Positions 12,403 to 23,208 of a stretch of 64,000 nt of DNA are shown here, one piece after another. A program made the position numbers and the translations under genes. Source of the stretch: Lolium rigidum (taxonomy: Eukaryota; Streptophyta; Magnoliopsida; Poales; Poaceae); contig NC_061510.1 of NCBI RefSeq assembly GCF_022539505.1, positions 32,079,047 to 32,143,046 on the forward strand, written 5' to 3'. Below the pieces are notes generated by a model. The model was given only the letters and a program-made list of their open reading frames with translations. It ran no database searches and was not told where the DNA came from. The stretch's first letter is position 1. Each line of letters begins with the position of its first letter.

Positions 12403-12460
12403 TGATGACCCACAAGTATAGGGGGTGTATCGTAGTACTTTCGATAAATAAGAGTGTCGA
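12403..12460 (-). mobile_element. S1 LTR, 3' terminus (reverse orientation), truncated by the gap
   Basis: TGATGACCC followed by the reverse of ...CTATACTTGTGGGTCATCA is the end of a Triticeae gypsy LTR read backwards. The adjacent 5 bp (GAGGC) match the TSD at the S1 start at 25110 in reverse complement. Only 58 bp precede the run of Ns. Confidence 0.75.
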
Positions 12461-12560
12461 NNNNNNNNNNNNNNNNNNNNNNNNNNNNNNNNNNNNNNNN
12501 NNNNNNNNNNNNNNNNNNNNNNNNNNNNNNNNNNNNNNNNNNNNNNNNNNNNNNNNNNNN
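12461..12560. other. Assembly gap (100 N)
   Basis: Exactly 100 N, the usual placeholder for a scaffold join of unknown size. The sequences on the two sides have conflicting orientation (see findings). Confidence 0.99.
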
Positions 12561-12724
12561 TTATTTGAAACCAGCTGACTTAGTCTTAAATGTGATATCT
12601 AAACACGGATTAAGGACAATGGAGCGAGGAGGATTAGCATTTCACTTGATGGCTGAACCTAAAATGACGGGCATGTCGACCACGACTAGTGCACGCAAGA
12701 GAAGGACCTGCGGCGAGCCGGTAT

Positions 12725-13290
12725 GTTCTGCTACATGTTTGTTATACGATCTCTACATTGCGTAATACATGTTTGAATAGTTAATTGTTGTAACTATTTT
12801 TGCAATATTACCAGAATGCATTTTTAGTGAAGCGAGTCATCATTAGAAGATAGTCGCCAAAGCGACCACGTGCAACATTATGATGTAAGTCCGCTTAGTA
12901 CAAGTTCCATACATTGTCTTATTTATGCAACTTGTTATTATCTTATATCTACATTGCATAATAAATGTTTGAATAGTTCGTTTGTTGTAACTATGTTTGC
13001 AATATTACTAGAATGCGATTGTAATGAAGAAGTCCTTAGTAGAAGATAGAGCGCAAAAAATGTTCCGTAGAGCCTATGCAACGATATAATGTAAGTCTGC
13101 GCTTAGTACTTGTGACTATCTCATATCGACAATGCTTAATACATGTTTGCATAGTTCATCGTTTAACTCTTTTTGCATTATTATCGGAATGCGATTCGAT
13201 GAAGCAATCTTCATTAGAAGAGAGGCCCACAAAAAGTTCTGATCTTTCTTCTGATGCATCCTCTCATAGCCGTCAACCTAGACCATTCTT
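12725..13290. repeat. Three degenerate ~170-190-bp direct repeats
   Basis: Three copies begin near 12738, 12943 and 13113. Each contains a ctacattg/gacaatg-like start, aata(c/a)atgtttg(a/c)atag, ttgcaatatta(c/t) and ...gaatgc, then a gaag(a/c)...agaaga(t/g)ag segment. The third copy runs into the ORF ending at 13453. The pattern looks like a duplicated intron-plus-short-exon module inside the CACTA. Confidence 0.5.
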
Positions 13291-13453
13291 TTCATCAAAC
13301 AGTGAACATCTCAAGGCTGTACTTTATAAAAGACATGGTATTGCTGCTTTAAGGTCTGTAGCTGATATGTTGACCAAGAGTACACAAGATTCAATCAAGG
13401 CGATTGCCAAATGTCAACGTGTTATTAATGATGCTAATAGAAGTCCTCAATGA
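13193..13453 (+). pseudogene. Short CACTA-borne reading frame, unidentified
   Basis: This frame encodes a Ser-rich stretch followed by a basic/amphipathic part (KAVLYKRHGIAALRSVAD and on) and ends at 13453, just ahead of the subterminal array. By position it could be the last exon of a CACTA gene. I do not recognise a transposase domain in it. The exon start is uncertain because the upstream region is intron-like and repeated. Confidence 0.3.
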
Positions 13454-13611
13454 TTCTATGTAATTTTTTTATTTGGGCATATTAATTGCCTTGTAATTTT
13501 CCTAGTTATTTTATTTGTGTATGTAATTGTGTGTATTATTGATATCAGATTTTAGGCTCATGAAATTTAATGCAAGTTGACTAGTCAAACAACCAGGGCC
13601 CTATAACAAAT

Positions 13612-14545
13612 TGGGCCGGCCCATTAACAGTAGTGTGGGACCCACTTTCATTTTGGACCGGCTCACTTACTTATTGGGCCGGCCCGTTAACAGGAAAGTG
13701 GGACCCACCTGTGCTTTTGGCCCGGCCCACTGTCTTGTTGGGCCGGCCCACTTGCTACATGATGGACCCCACATACTAAATGGGCCGGCCCTTTAAGAGG
13801 AATGTGGGACCCACCTGTGTTTTTGGCCCGGCCCACTAACGTGTTGGGCCGGCCCACTTGCTATATGGAGGACCCCACATACTAAATGGGCCGGCCCTTT
13901 AACTGGAAAGTGGGACCCACCTGTGCTTTTGGCCCGGCCCACTATCTTGTTGGGCCGGCCCACTTGCTATATGGTGGACCCCACATACTAAATGGGCCGG
14001 CCCTTTAACCGGAAAGTGGGACCCACATGTGTTTTTGGCCCGACCCACTATCTTGTTGGGCGGCCCACTTGCTATATGGTGGACCCCACATACTAAATGG
14101 GCTGGCCCATTAACGAGGAAAGTGGGACCCACGTGCTGTTTGGCCCGGCCGCGTGGCTTGGTGGGCCGGCCTTTGATCTAATGTGGACCCCACGTACTAA
14201 ATGGGCCGGCCCGATAGCAGGAAAGTGGGACCCACATGCTAATTGGGCCGGCCCACTTGCTTTAAGGTGGACCCCACTTGGTAAATGGGCCGGCCCGATA
14301 ACAGGAAAGTGGGTCCCACATGTTTTTTGGGCCGGCCCTTTTGCCTGTTGACCGGTCAAACGAGTGCATTCGGCCGGCCCACATGCTTAGTGGGCCGGCC
14401 CATTAATGTTTTGACCAATCAACCTTAGAGGTTAGGCCCTAGCCCACGTAACTAATGGACCAGCCCGGCTATATAGTTGATTCGGTCAAACTAAGTCAGC
14501 TGGCCCGGCCCGCAAACTTAATGGACCGGCCCGCTTAAGACGTGG
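13612..14545. repeat. CACTA subterminal array of palindromic GGGCCGGCCC modules
   Basis: About seven units of ~107-115 bp. Each alternates GGGCCGGCCC (a perfect palindrome) with GTGGGACCCAC or GTGGACCCCAC (near-palindromes), separated by short AT-rich spacers. CACTA elements carry repeated subterminal motifs bound by their transposase, which is the likely role. Frames that seem open here are by-products of the repeat. Confidence 0.8.
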
Positions 14546-14862
14546 CGGGCCTCGTGTGGGCCTACCATCTACCACGGGGTTTCGGCAGGTTAACGCCGTT
14601 AAGCGCCGATTAACGGCATACGCACGTGTCAGTTTGCATGACGTCAGCAGTCAACGGGCTCCCGGAAACATTTCTGCAACGGTCCGATTTTCCGTGGCGG
14701 AAGGGCGCCCAAGCGCGACGGTCCGAAAAAATCATCGTAGGACTTTGCCTGACGCACTTTAGACAACAGAACCCATATCGTCGGGTTAGGCCCATAGGCG
14801 ACGAAAAATACCCCTTCACGGACGATTTTGAGATGTTGTCTATCAGAACTTTTCTTGTAGTG

Positions 14863-17800
14863 GAGCCTGCGGGGCCGCCTCGCTCTACTCCCGCATCGGC
14901 ACGCCCTTCCCGAAGATCCCCACGGTCGACTCCGTGAAGAAATGACAGCAGTCATTCTTTTACGTGAGCAACGTGAACCCGGCGTTCGACTGGATGAACT
15001 TGCCGGAGTACGACCCGGCGCCTCCGGTTGCCCGCAAGAACTGGGGCGCCAACTTTAAGTCGGCAGATCCGGAGGCGGAGGTGAACGCCCTCTGGCGCTA
15101 TCTGCAGGACTGCGTCACCGTCGAGCGGCTGTGCGCGGCCGACCTCCTCTGCTGCTACGCCGCCCGCCGGGTGCTGCCTCTCCAGGCGCGCGCCCACAAG
15201 ATCTGCCACATGTTCGGCCGGCTTGATCCGACCCGGACGTCCACGCGAGAGCTCACCAAGGCCCGGATCGCCGGGCGGGTCAACCACATCTCCCGAGCGA
15301 AACTGCCGGAGAACTGGAACTGGGGGCTGGAGCCTTACAACCGGCGTGAATTGCCGCCTCAGGTGAGTCATTTTCAGTTGGCCGAGTTCTGGCATGCGGC
15401 TACGAGGCCGGCTTTGACTTATTGTTGTTGTTTGCAGAATTTTGCCCGGCAGCGGGCCGAGGATGGTGACCTGGCGCGTAAGGACTGGGTGCCGGACCAC
15501 GTCGACCCAGATGATCAAGCCGGCGACGACGAGAACCTGGATGCGGCCGAGCAGGGGCAGGACGACGCGCCGCCATCTCCGCAGCCGGATGAGTCGGAGC
15601 CGGAGCCGGACGTGCCGGCCTCTTCGGCGCCCGTCTACGCGGCGCCACTGGCGGTGGTGCAGCTGGCGGCGAGGCCACCTGCCACCTCGTCATCTTCTAT
15701 GGCCGCTCCTCAGGGGCGGAAGCGGCCGACCGAGTGGAGCACCACCCGGCTCGAGGCGAAGGCGAAAAAACAGCGCCGGGCGGGTCCGAGGCAGGTTCCT
15801 GAGGCAGCCGGGTAAGCTCTCTTCCTTACTATCTTGTTTGATTCCTTTTCTTTCCTCTCTTGTTCATTTTCTTTCTGTTTACTTGCTTCAGGGCCCCCAT
15901 CAAGTTCTCACAGGGTGCCGGCTCCGGACCGGCCCCTGGAGCGGAGTCGTCGCTGCAGCCGCGGAGGAGGGAGCCAACTCCGCAGCCTCCAACACGCTCG
16001 CGCACGCCGCCGATTGTGCCGCCGCCTGCTACGGGGGCGGGCCTTTCTTCAGCTGCACCTTCGCCAGGTGCACCCGCCTCCGGCCCTCAGGGCGAACCGG
16101 CTCGCCGTGCCGGCCAGCCCACTCTGGATGAGATGTTCCCGCGCCGCGTCCGGCTCGTGGATCCTGCCGCTGGAGCCGGCAGGGGCGCGCCTGGCACAGC
16201 TGGAGCTGGCGGGGCTGTGCCTCCCGCAGCCGGAGTCGGCGGGGCTGCGCCCGAGGTTGTGGTCTTGGACGCGGGCTCAGATGAAGCGCCGCCTGTGCTT
16301 GATTCTGCAGTCCCCACCGGGCCAACACCTTCAACCACGCCGCCTCCGGCTTTGGAGCCGGCGAGGGAAGAGCAGGCGGAGTAGGAGCCGGCGCGCGATG
16401 AGTCGGCAGAGCACGAGACGGCGCGCACTGTTGATGCCAACGCCAGGGTGCTGGTGACGGCGAAGGGCCCGGCGCAGGCGCCTCAGGGTCTTCATGTCGT
16501 CAAGGCCACCATGCTGCTGAACGTGGTGTCTGCCTCTGAGTCCAGCCTTGGCTCAGCTGGCACCATGGAGAAGGACTGGCACCGGGCGGACGCCTGCGAG
16601 GTGACCAGCCGAGAGGGCCGGCCGGGTGTGGCGCCTGTGGAGATGTTCTTCTCCGGCTTCCGCGCCTTCGCCATGAAGCAAGCCGCCGAGACTGAAGTCC
16701 GCCTGGCGCAGCTGGAGGCGGCCGAGAAGGTTAGTGCAAACTGTGTTTTTAACTTTGGTATTGTCCTGGTAGCCCTCCGAGGCATGGGCCGGCTGCTTGG
16801 AGCCGGTCCGGGTTTCGTTTAAACACTCATCTTTGTCTTTTCCTCAGGCGGTGTCGGACAGGCGGACCAACTTGTACAATCGAGTCGTGGTCAGCTACCA
16901 CAAGGCCAAGAACGAGCTGGCCAGCATGGCCCGCGAGCTGGAGGCCGCCAAAGGTATGGTTTCTTCTTTTGACTTGTTGTTTTTTGCTTTTTGGTTTATC
17001 CGGCTGTTTGCAGCCGTCGCCGCCCTGGTCCCTCAGCTGGAGGAGGATCTCCGAGTTGCCCGCGAGCAGTGCGCCGAAGCCCAGGAGGCGGCCAAGGCTA
17101 CAGCTGCCAAGGCGCAGGAGACGAGTGGGGAACTGGCGTGGCTGCGCCGGCTTGAGGCCAACCACGTCACCGAGCTCGAGGCTGCGAAGCAGGTCGGGCG
17201 GGAGGAGGTGGAGGCCCTCAGCAAGCGGCTGGAGGAGGTGGATCGGCAGCGCCTGGAGCTCCGAAAAGAGGTGACCTCCAAGAATGAGGAGCTGTCGGCC
17301 ACCGCCAAGCGGTGGGTGGAGGAGATTAGCTCGCTCGACCGCGGCTTGGCGGGTGAGTCTTTACTTTTTCCTTCCTTCTTGCCGGCTTTAGGCTGTCGGC
17401 TGTCGACTTAGGTTGGCAGGCGGCAGCTGAAACTGCTTCAACCTTTGATATCTCCATCTTCAGGCTGGGGGCAGGCGGTTCTTGCCGGCTGCCGCCAGTC
17501 TTCTTTTTTAGACTTTGATATCTCCATCTTCAGGTTGGGGGCAGGCGGTTCTTGCCGGCTGCCGCCAGTCTTCTTTTTTAGACTTCGATATCTCCATCTT
17601 CAGGCTGGGGGCAGGCGGTTCTTGCCGGCTGCCGCCAGTCTTCTTTTTTAGACTTCGATATCTCCATCTTCAGGCTGGGGGCAGGCGGTTCTTGCCGGCT
17701 GCCGCTAGTCTTCTTTTTTAGACTTCGATTTCTCCATCTTCAGGCTGGGGGCAGGCGGTTTTTGCCGGCTGCCACCAGTCTTTGCTTTACTTCGAAAATT

Positions 17801-18533
17801 TGCATTTTTTCTGTCCTTTCCCCGGCTTGCGGTTGATACGGTTGGTAGGGATCTGCCGGCTGCTGTCAGCCGGATCTTCAGGTTTTTAATTTGCTTTTTT
17901 ATTTTTGCAGCGGCTTTCCCAGAGGCGCAGGAGGCGGCGTTAGCTGCGGCCGGCAGGGCGCGGGATGCCAGGCAGCAGGCCACCGGTGAGCAGAGCTCCG
18001 ACTGCTTTTCCATGGATGACTACCTGGCATCCATGGCCGCCCGCGTGGGCCCGATTACCACGCTGGGTTGGGAGCTTAGGAAGGCGGCCGAGGAGCTGTT
18101 CCGGCTGCTCTGGCCGACGGAGACGCTGCCGGGTGAGCTCGCCAATCTCATCAAGTGGCTGGAGACGGCGCCTGACCGCTTCCTCGACTGGAAGGACTCG
18201 GCCGCGCGCGCCGGGGCCGACATGGCGCTGTCTTTTGTGCTATCTTGGTACAACGAGGTCAGCCTCGAGCAGCTGGAGTACCGGCGAGCCGACGTGGAGG
18301 GCAAGCTTCCTGCTGCGAACAAGACCGCTCGGCTTGCTCGCGCCTGCGCCATCGCCGACTTCGTCGACAAGGGCATCTTCATCTGTGACCCTCGTCCGCC
18401 TCCGGAGGACTCGGATGAGGAGTCCGAAGATGAGGAGATAGAGATGGAGGAGGCACCGCTTGCGCCCGAGGCGGACCCGGCGGCTGGCTCGTCAAGTGTT
18501 CCTCCAGCTGGTCCTGCTCCAGCCGGCGCTTAA
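14863..18533 (+). pseudogene. Antisense additional ORF of element X, intron-containing
   Basis: This frame runs opposite to the X gag-pol genes. It reads across GT...AG introns at 15363-15437, 15812-15891, 16730-16847, 16954-17013 and 17353-17910, giving exons 14863-15362, 15438-15811, 15892-16729, 16848-16953, 17014-17352 and 17911-18533. The first exon (FFYVSNVNPAFDW, then a Trp/Leu/Arg-rich block) resembles the grass 'putative gypsy-type transposon' domain (Pfam Transposase_28, from memory). Next come a Pro/Ala/Asp/Glu-rich region, a long Ala/Glu/Leu coiled coil (exons 4-5) and an acidic C-terminus. Breaks: TGA near 14943 (a Trp in relatives, by inference), TAG at 16382-16384, and loss of the 5' end to the CACTA at 14862. 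Such extra antisense ORFs are known in the Tat/Grande group of gypsy elements; their role is unknown. Confidence 0.6.
17441..17790. repeat. Five 70-bp tandem repeats inside an intron
   Basis: Copies begin near 17441, 17511, 17581, 17651 and 17721 with a period of exactly 70 bp (GATATCTCCATCTTCAGG ... TTCTTTTTTAGACTT). All lie in the fifth predicted intron of the antisense ORF. Seventy is not a multiple of three, so an intronic position fits. Each copy carries TTTTTTAG, which could act as a repeated cryptic acceptor. Confidence 0.85.
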
Positions 18534-19137
18534 ATTTGTCTGCATGTAGCTTTGCTTTTGCAAGACAATTTGTTAAATCCCCGGAATGCCGGGTGCATAT
18601 GTAAGACAATGTTATTATCCTTTTATTAGGTCATACTTTAATGTGTTTGTTAATCATTTGTGTGCTGTCTTGTTTTCTTCCGACTCGCTAGCTTTTTCCC
18701 ATCCGTCCCACTCTTTGGCTTTGTTCCTGCCGATCGTACGTCGGACTTGCGGTCCGTCGCCGGATCAGGAACGTGCCGCTGGGTGAGACCGATAGTATTT
18801 CAGCCGGACGAGCCGAGTTCGACAATCCGGCACTTTTATGAAAAGTTTGACAAGGTCAATTCGCCTTCACTATTTCCCTTGGTCGTTTTTCGCGTGCCGG
18901 CTCCTTAAGCATCTAACCCCGCCAGCCGGACAACCGGGTTGCGGTCTGTAGCTGGATCGGGAGTCGGCTGTCGGGAAGCCGGTTCACGGTACTAAGCCGG
19001 CCGCGTGAGAGGGTGCAAGCCAATCGGCGAAAGCAGTAGAGTACGCGAAAAACTTGTTGAAACCGGCGCTCTTGGCGCATGCTCTTTCATTAGCATAGAT
19101 TACAAAAGGAGTTCAAGGGATACATACATTCCTTCTC
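18534..19137. other. Convergent 3' region between the antisense ORF and X integrase
   Basis: The antisense ORF stops at 18533 (+) and integrase stops at 19138 (-), leaving about 600 bp of mixed GC-rich/AT-rich sequence with no ORF. If both transcripts are made, their 3' ends would meet or overlap here. Confidence 0.5.
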
Positions 19138-21768
19138 TCAAGTATAAAATTGACGAAGCAAGCTGACGTTCCAGGGACGTTTAGTCTCCTCGTCAGTTTT
19201 GTTCGCTTTGTTTTTCTTAGCCTCTTGGGCATCTATGAGATAGTAGGAATCATTGCCTACCGCCTTGCTCACAATGAAGGGACCCTCCCATGGGGATGAT
19301 AGTTTATGCTGTCCGGCTGTCCGTTGGATCAGCCGGAGCACTAGGTCTCGTTCTCGGAATGCTAAGGACTTGACCTTCCGGCTGTGATAGCGTCGGAGGC
19401 TTTGCTGGTATATGGTAGACCTGGACGCGGCCAGCAGCCGAGCCTCTTCGACCAAGTCGACTCCATCTTCACGAGCTTCTTTGGCTTCAGCTTCTGTGTA
19501 TAACTTGATCCTTGACGCGTCGTGCTCGATATCAGTCGGCAGGACGGCTTCGGCCCAGTATACGAGGAAGAATGGCGTGAAGCCGACAGAGCGGTTTGGC
19601 GTGGTGCGCAGGCTCCATAGTACATGGGGCAGCTCTTCAATCCAGCAGCCGGATGCTCGCTCGAGCGGCTCCACCAGCCGGGGCTGGATGCCGGCCAGGA
19701 TCAAGCCGTTGGCCTTCTCCACTTGTCCATTGGACTCCGGATGCGCCATAGATGATAGGTCCATTCGGATCCCCATCTCCCAGCAGTAACGTTTGAAGAC
19801 GCCTTCGGCGAAGTTGCTGTCGTTATCGGTGATGATGCTGTGTGGGTAGCCGTACCTCACGATGATTTCCTTGAGGAATGTGACGGCTGTGGAGCCGTCC
19901 AGCTTCTTAATTGGCTTGGCTTCGATCCACTTGGTGAATTTGTCGATCATCACCAGGAGGTGTGTCATGCCGCCTCGGGCAGTTCTGAACGGGCCCACCA
20001 TATCCAAACCCCATACGACAAATGGCCAAGTAATGGGGTTGGTCTTCAAGGCGGAAGCCGGTGAGTGCCTTTTCTTGGCAAAGCGCTGGCAGCCGTTGCA
20101 TTTCTTCACCAAATCTTCTGCGTCATTGAGCGCAGTCGGCCAGTAAAAGCCGTGCCTAAAGGCTTTGCCTACTATGGCTCTGGAGGAGGCGTGGTGGCCG
20201 CACTCTCCCTGATGGATTTCCCGCAGGAGTTCAATCCCTTCAGCCGGCTCGACACACCGCTGGAACACCCCACTTACGCTGCGTTTGTACAGCTCGTGGT
20301 TGATGATTGTATAGGCCTTGGCCCTTCTCTCAATCTGCCTGGCTTGGACCCTATCATCGGGCAGCACACCATCGGTGAGGTAGGAGAGGAATTCTTGTGC
20401 CCATGATGGTACGCATTTTATCTCAAATACGCTAACCATCAAGGCCTCCATCTTCGGAGCTTCCGGGTTCGACTGCATGATCGCCGGGTTCGGCTGTGGA
20501 GCCAGCGGGTTCGGCTGAGAAGCCCCCGACTTTGGCTGAGAAGCCCCCGGGTTCAGCTGAGAAGCCCCCGGGTTCGGCTGTGGAGCCGGCGGGTTTTGCT
20601 GAGAAGCCCCCGTCTTTGATTGCGAAGCCCCCGGGTTTGGCTGAGAAGCCCCCGGGTCAACCGGCACGAATATTGAATCCGAGTCCGGTGACGGCTTGAT
20701 GGACGGCTTGCGCAGGTGCTGCAGGGCTACGCCCGGCGGGATTGCCTGCCGGGTTGAGCCTATCTTGGACAAGGCGTCAGCCGCCTCGTTGTTGGCCCTT
20801 GGCACATGGTGGAACTCGCACCCTTCGAAGAAGCCGGCTAGCTGCTGGACGTGGAAGCGGTACGATGCCATGTTGGCATCCTTCGCGTCCCAGTCGCCAG
20901 ACGCCTGTGGCACAACCAAGTCGGAATCACCGAAACAGAGGATGCAACGGACGCCAATTTCTTTGGCCAGCTTGAGCCCATGGATGAGCGCTTCATACTC
21001 CGCCATATTATTGGATGCAGCGAAGTGGATCTGTAGGACATAGTCCAGCCTGTCCCCCTTAGGAGAGGTGATGACGACTCGGGCTCCCAAGCCGGTGCGC
21101 ATCTTCGAGCCGTCGAAGTGCAGTTTCCAGTGCGTGGAGTCCGGCACAGGCGGCAGGTACTGCATCTCCGCCCAGTCGACGAAGAAGTCGGCTAGGATCT
21201 GTGACTTGATGGCTGTTTTTGGCTCGTAGCGAATGGAGTGGGCCGCCAGCTCCAGGGCCCACTTGGCAACCCGGCCATTGGTGTCCTTGCTGCCGATGAT
21301 TTCTGCCAAGGGCGCTGTGGCCACCACCTTGATGGGATGCTCTTGGAAGTAGTGCTTGAGCTTCTTGGCCGCCATGTACACGCCATAGGTGACCTTCTGG
21401 TAGTGGGGGTAGTTTTGCTTCGACTGGGAAAGCACCTCACTGAGGTAGTAGACTGGGCGCTGAACCGGCTGCTCCTTGCCGGCTTCCTTGCGCTCCACCA
21501 CCAGGACAATGCTAATCACTCGGTTGGTGGCTACGATGTACAGAAGCATCGGCTCTACCGAAGCCGGTGATGCTAGGACGGGCGCGGTTGAGAGCATGCG
21601 CTTTAAGTCACGGAAGGCTTCATCCGCCTGCGGCGTCCAGCTGAAGGAGTTTGTATTTTTGAGCAACTGGTACAGGGGCAGTGCCTTCTCCCCCAGCCGG
21701 CTGACGAAGCGGCTCAAGGAGGCCAGGCATCCGGTGAACTTCTGGACGTCCTTGAGGCACTGCGGCAG
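19138..21768 (-). pseudogene. Element X pol, C-terminal part: RNase H, second RNase H, integrase
   Basis: The frame is open from just after the stop at 21769; the first ATG in it is at 21717 (859 codons). Residues 1-185 hold the RT thumb and retroviral-type RNase H. About 190-320 is a second RNase H (HFDGS, NNMAEYEAL, FGDSDLV, NEAADALS give the acidic residues D-E-D-D). About 342-419 is a Pro/Gln/Asn repeat linker. About 480-800 is integrase, with the HHCC finger (EIHQGECGHH ... CNGC) and the D-D-E residues in WGLDMVGPF, ITDNDSNF and PESNGQVEK. Two RNase H domains are a Tat-group trait. This part would be catalytically plausible but is cut from RT by the stop. Confidence 0.8.
20459..20690 (-). 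repeat. In-frame minisatellite coding a Pro/Gln/Asn linker
   Basis: About eight imperfect repeats of ~27-33 bp, each coding variants of PGASQPN or PAPQPN, sit between the second RNase H and integrase. Lengths stay multiples of three so the frame is kept. It is probably a flexible spacer that expands and contracts. Confidence 0.8.
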
Positions 21769-22281
21769 TTACATCTTCTCTATGGCACTGATCTTCTCCG
21801 GGTTGGCTTCGATTCCTTGCTGAGAGACGAGGTAGCCCAGGAGTTGGCCGGCTGGCACGCCGAACGTGCACTTGGCCGGGTTGAGCTTCATCCGGAAACT
21901 TCGCAGATTGGTGAAGGTTTCTCTCAGGTCATCAAGGAGGGTAGGCATCTCCTTGGTTTTCACAACGACATCATCCACGTATGCGTGAACATTTCTGCCG
22001 ATTTGATCCTGCAAACACTTTTGCATGCACCTTTGGTAGGTGGCGCCTGCATTTTTCAAGCCGAATGGCATAGTCGTGTAGCAGTAAGCCCCGTACGGGG
22101 TAATCAACGAAGTATTTATTTGATCATCCGGATTCAAAGGAATCTGGTGGTAGCCTGAGTAGGCGTCTAAAAAAGACAATAGTTCACAGCCGGCAGTCGA
22201 ATCAATGACTTGATCTATGCGCGGCAGGGGGAAGGGGTCCTTCGGGCACGCCTTGTTGAGGCTGGTGTAGTCGATACACAT
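21769..22281 (-). pseudogene. Element X reverse transcriptase core
   Basis: The segment holds the RT palm: MCIDYTSLNKACPKDPFPLP, the FLDAYSGYHQI block, MPFGLKNAGATYQR and the catalytic YVDDVVV motif. It ends at an in-frame TAA at 21769-21771, after which the same frame continues into the RT thumb and RNase H. Upstream it is separated from the protease frame by TAG at 22285-22287 and TAG at 22327-22329. Both occupy Trp positions of the conserved DWLANPVLV / WRMCIDY blocks. Confidence 0.85.
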
Positions 22282-22326
22282 GCGCTAGGAGCCGTTCTTC
22301 TTCAACACCAGGACCGGGTTCGCCAA

Positions 22327-23208
22327 CTAGTCCGGATGCAGCACTTCCATGATGAAGCCGGCTGCCAGCAGCCGGGCGATTTCTTCACTGATGGCCTTCC
22401 TTCTTTCTTCAGCGAAGCGGCGAAGGGGTTGCTTCACCGGCTTGGCCTCTGGCCTGACGTGGAAATGGTGCTCAGCCAACTCCCTTGGCACACCCGGCAT
22501 GTCCCTTGGAGACCATACGAAGATGTCCCGATTCTCACGGAGGAAGCTGGTGAGCTCGCCTTCCTTTTTGCTGCTCAAGCCGGCACCGATGGTGACGAAC
22601 TTGTCCGGCTGCGCCGGGTCGAGCAGGATCTTCTTGGTGTCGTTGGCCGGCTGGAAGTGAGTCGTCCCAGCCTGGTTGCCTACAGCCGGCATGTCCGCCT
22701 GCGCGGCTTTGGCCAAGGCGATAGCGTCGTGGATGAGCTGCTTCTCGGTGGCGATGACCAGCGTCTGGGCCATCTTGGAACTCAGCGTGGCGCACTCCAT
22801 GGAGCGGCGATAGTCGCCGGCTACGGTGATGACCCCTTTTGGGCCAGGCAGCTTCATCTTCAGGTACCCATAGTGGGGCACCGCCATGAACTTGGTCAGG
22901 GCTGGGCGGCCCAGGAGCGCGTGGTAGGGGCTGACGAGGTCCACCACCTCGAACTCGATCTTCTCGGTCCGAAAGTGATCCGGCTTCCCAAACATCACCT
23001 CCAGCATGATCCGGCCAATCGGCTGGCAGCAGTGGCCTGGCACGATGCCATGGAACACGGTGGGGGTGGGGCGCAACTCGGCCTCTTGGATGCCCAGCTT
23101 GCGGGCGGTGTCGCGGTAGAGGATGTTGATGCTGCTGCCCCCGTCGATGAGGACGCGCGAGAAGTGCACGCTGCGCCGGGTTGTGCCGATGGTGGGGTCA
23201 AGGACCAT
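22327..23208 (-). pseudogene. Element X protease and RT N-terminus
   Basis: The aspartic protease active site appears as VLIDGGSSINILY (D-G-G rather than the usual D-S-G), followed by ALLGRPAL, the second conserved protease block. The C-terminal third is the start of RT (HHFHVRPEAKPVKQ, EEIARLLAAGFI). The first ATG at 23208 is not a natural start: gag runs into it through a one-base frame change near 23205-23215. The frame ends at TAG 22327-22329. Confidence 0.75.

Larger units (their letters stand above)
12561..14862. mobile_element. CACTA element (right end), inserted in element X
   Basis: The right terminus at 14847-14862 (AACTTTTCTTGTAGTG) is the complement of CACTACAAGAAAAGTT. It is preceded by a GC-rich array of palindromic motifs (13612-14545). 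Ahead of that is AT-rich DNA with three degenerate repeats and a short ORF. The flanking 3 bp are GAG. The left end is lost in the N gap, so length and autonomy are unknown. It interrupts the antisense frame of X, so it is younger than X. Confidence 0.75.

Noticed and set aside
12461..12560. Possible CRISPR-like or prokaryotic signals around the gaps
   Set aside because: All surrounding sequence is plant transposon DNA; no short regular repeats with unique spacers were seen.
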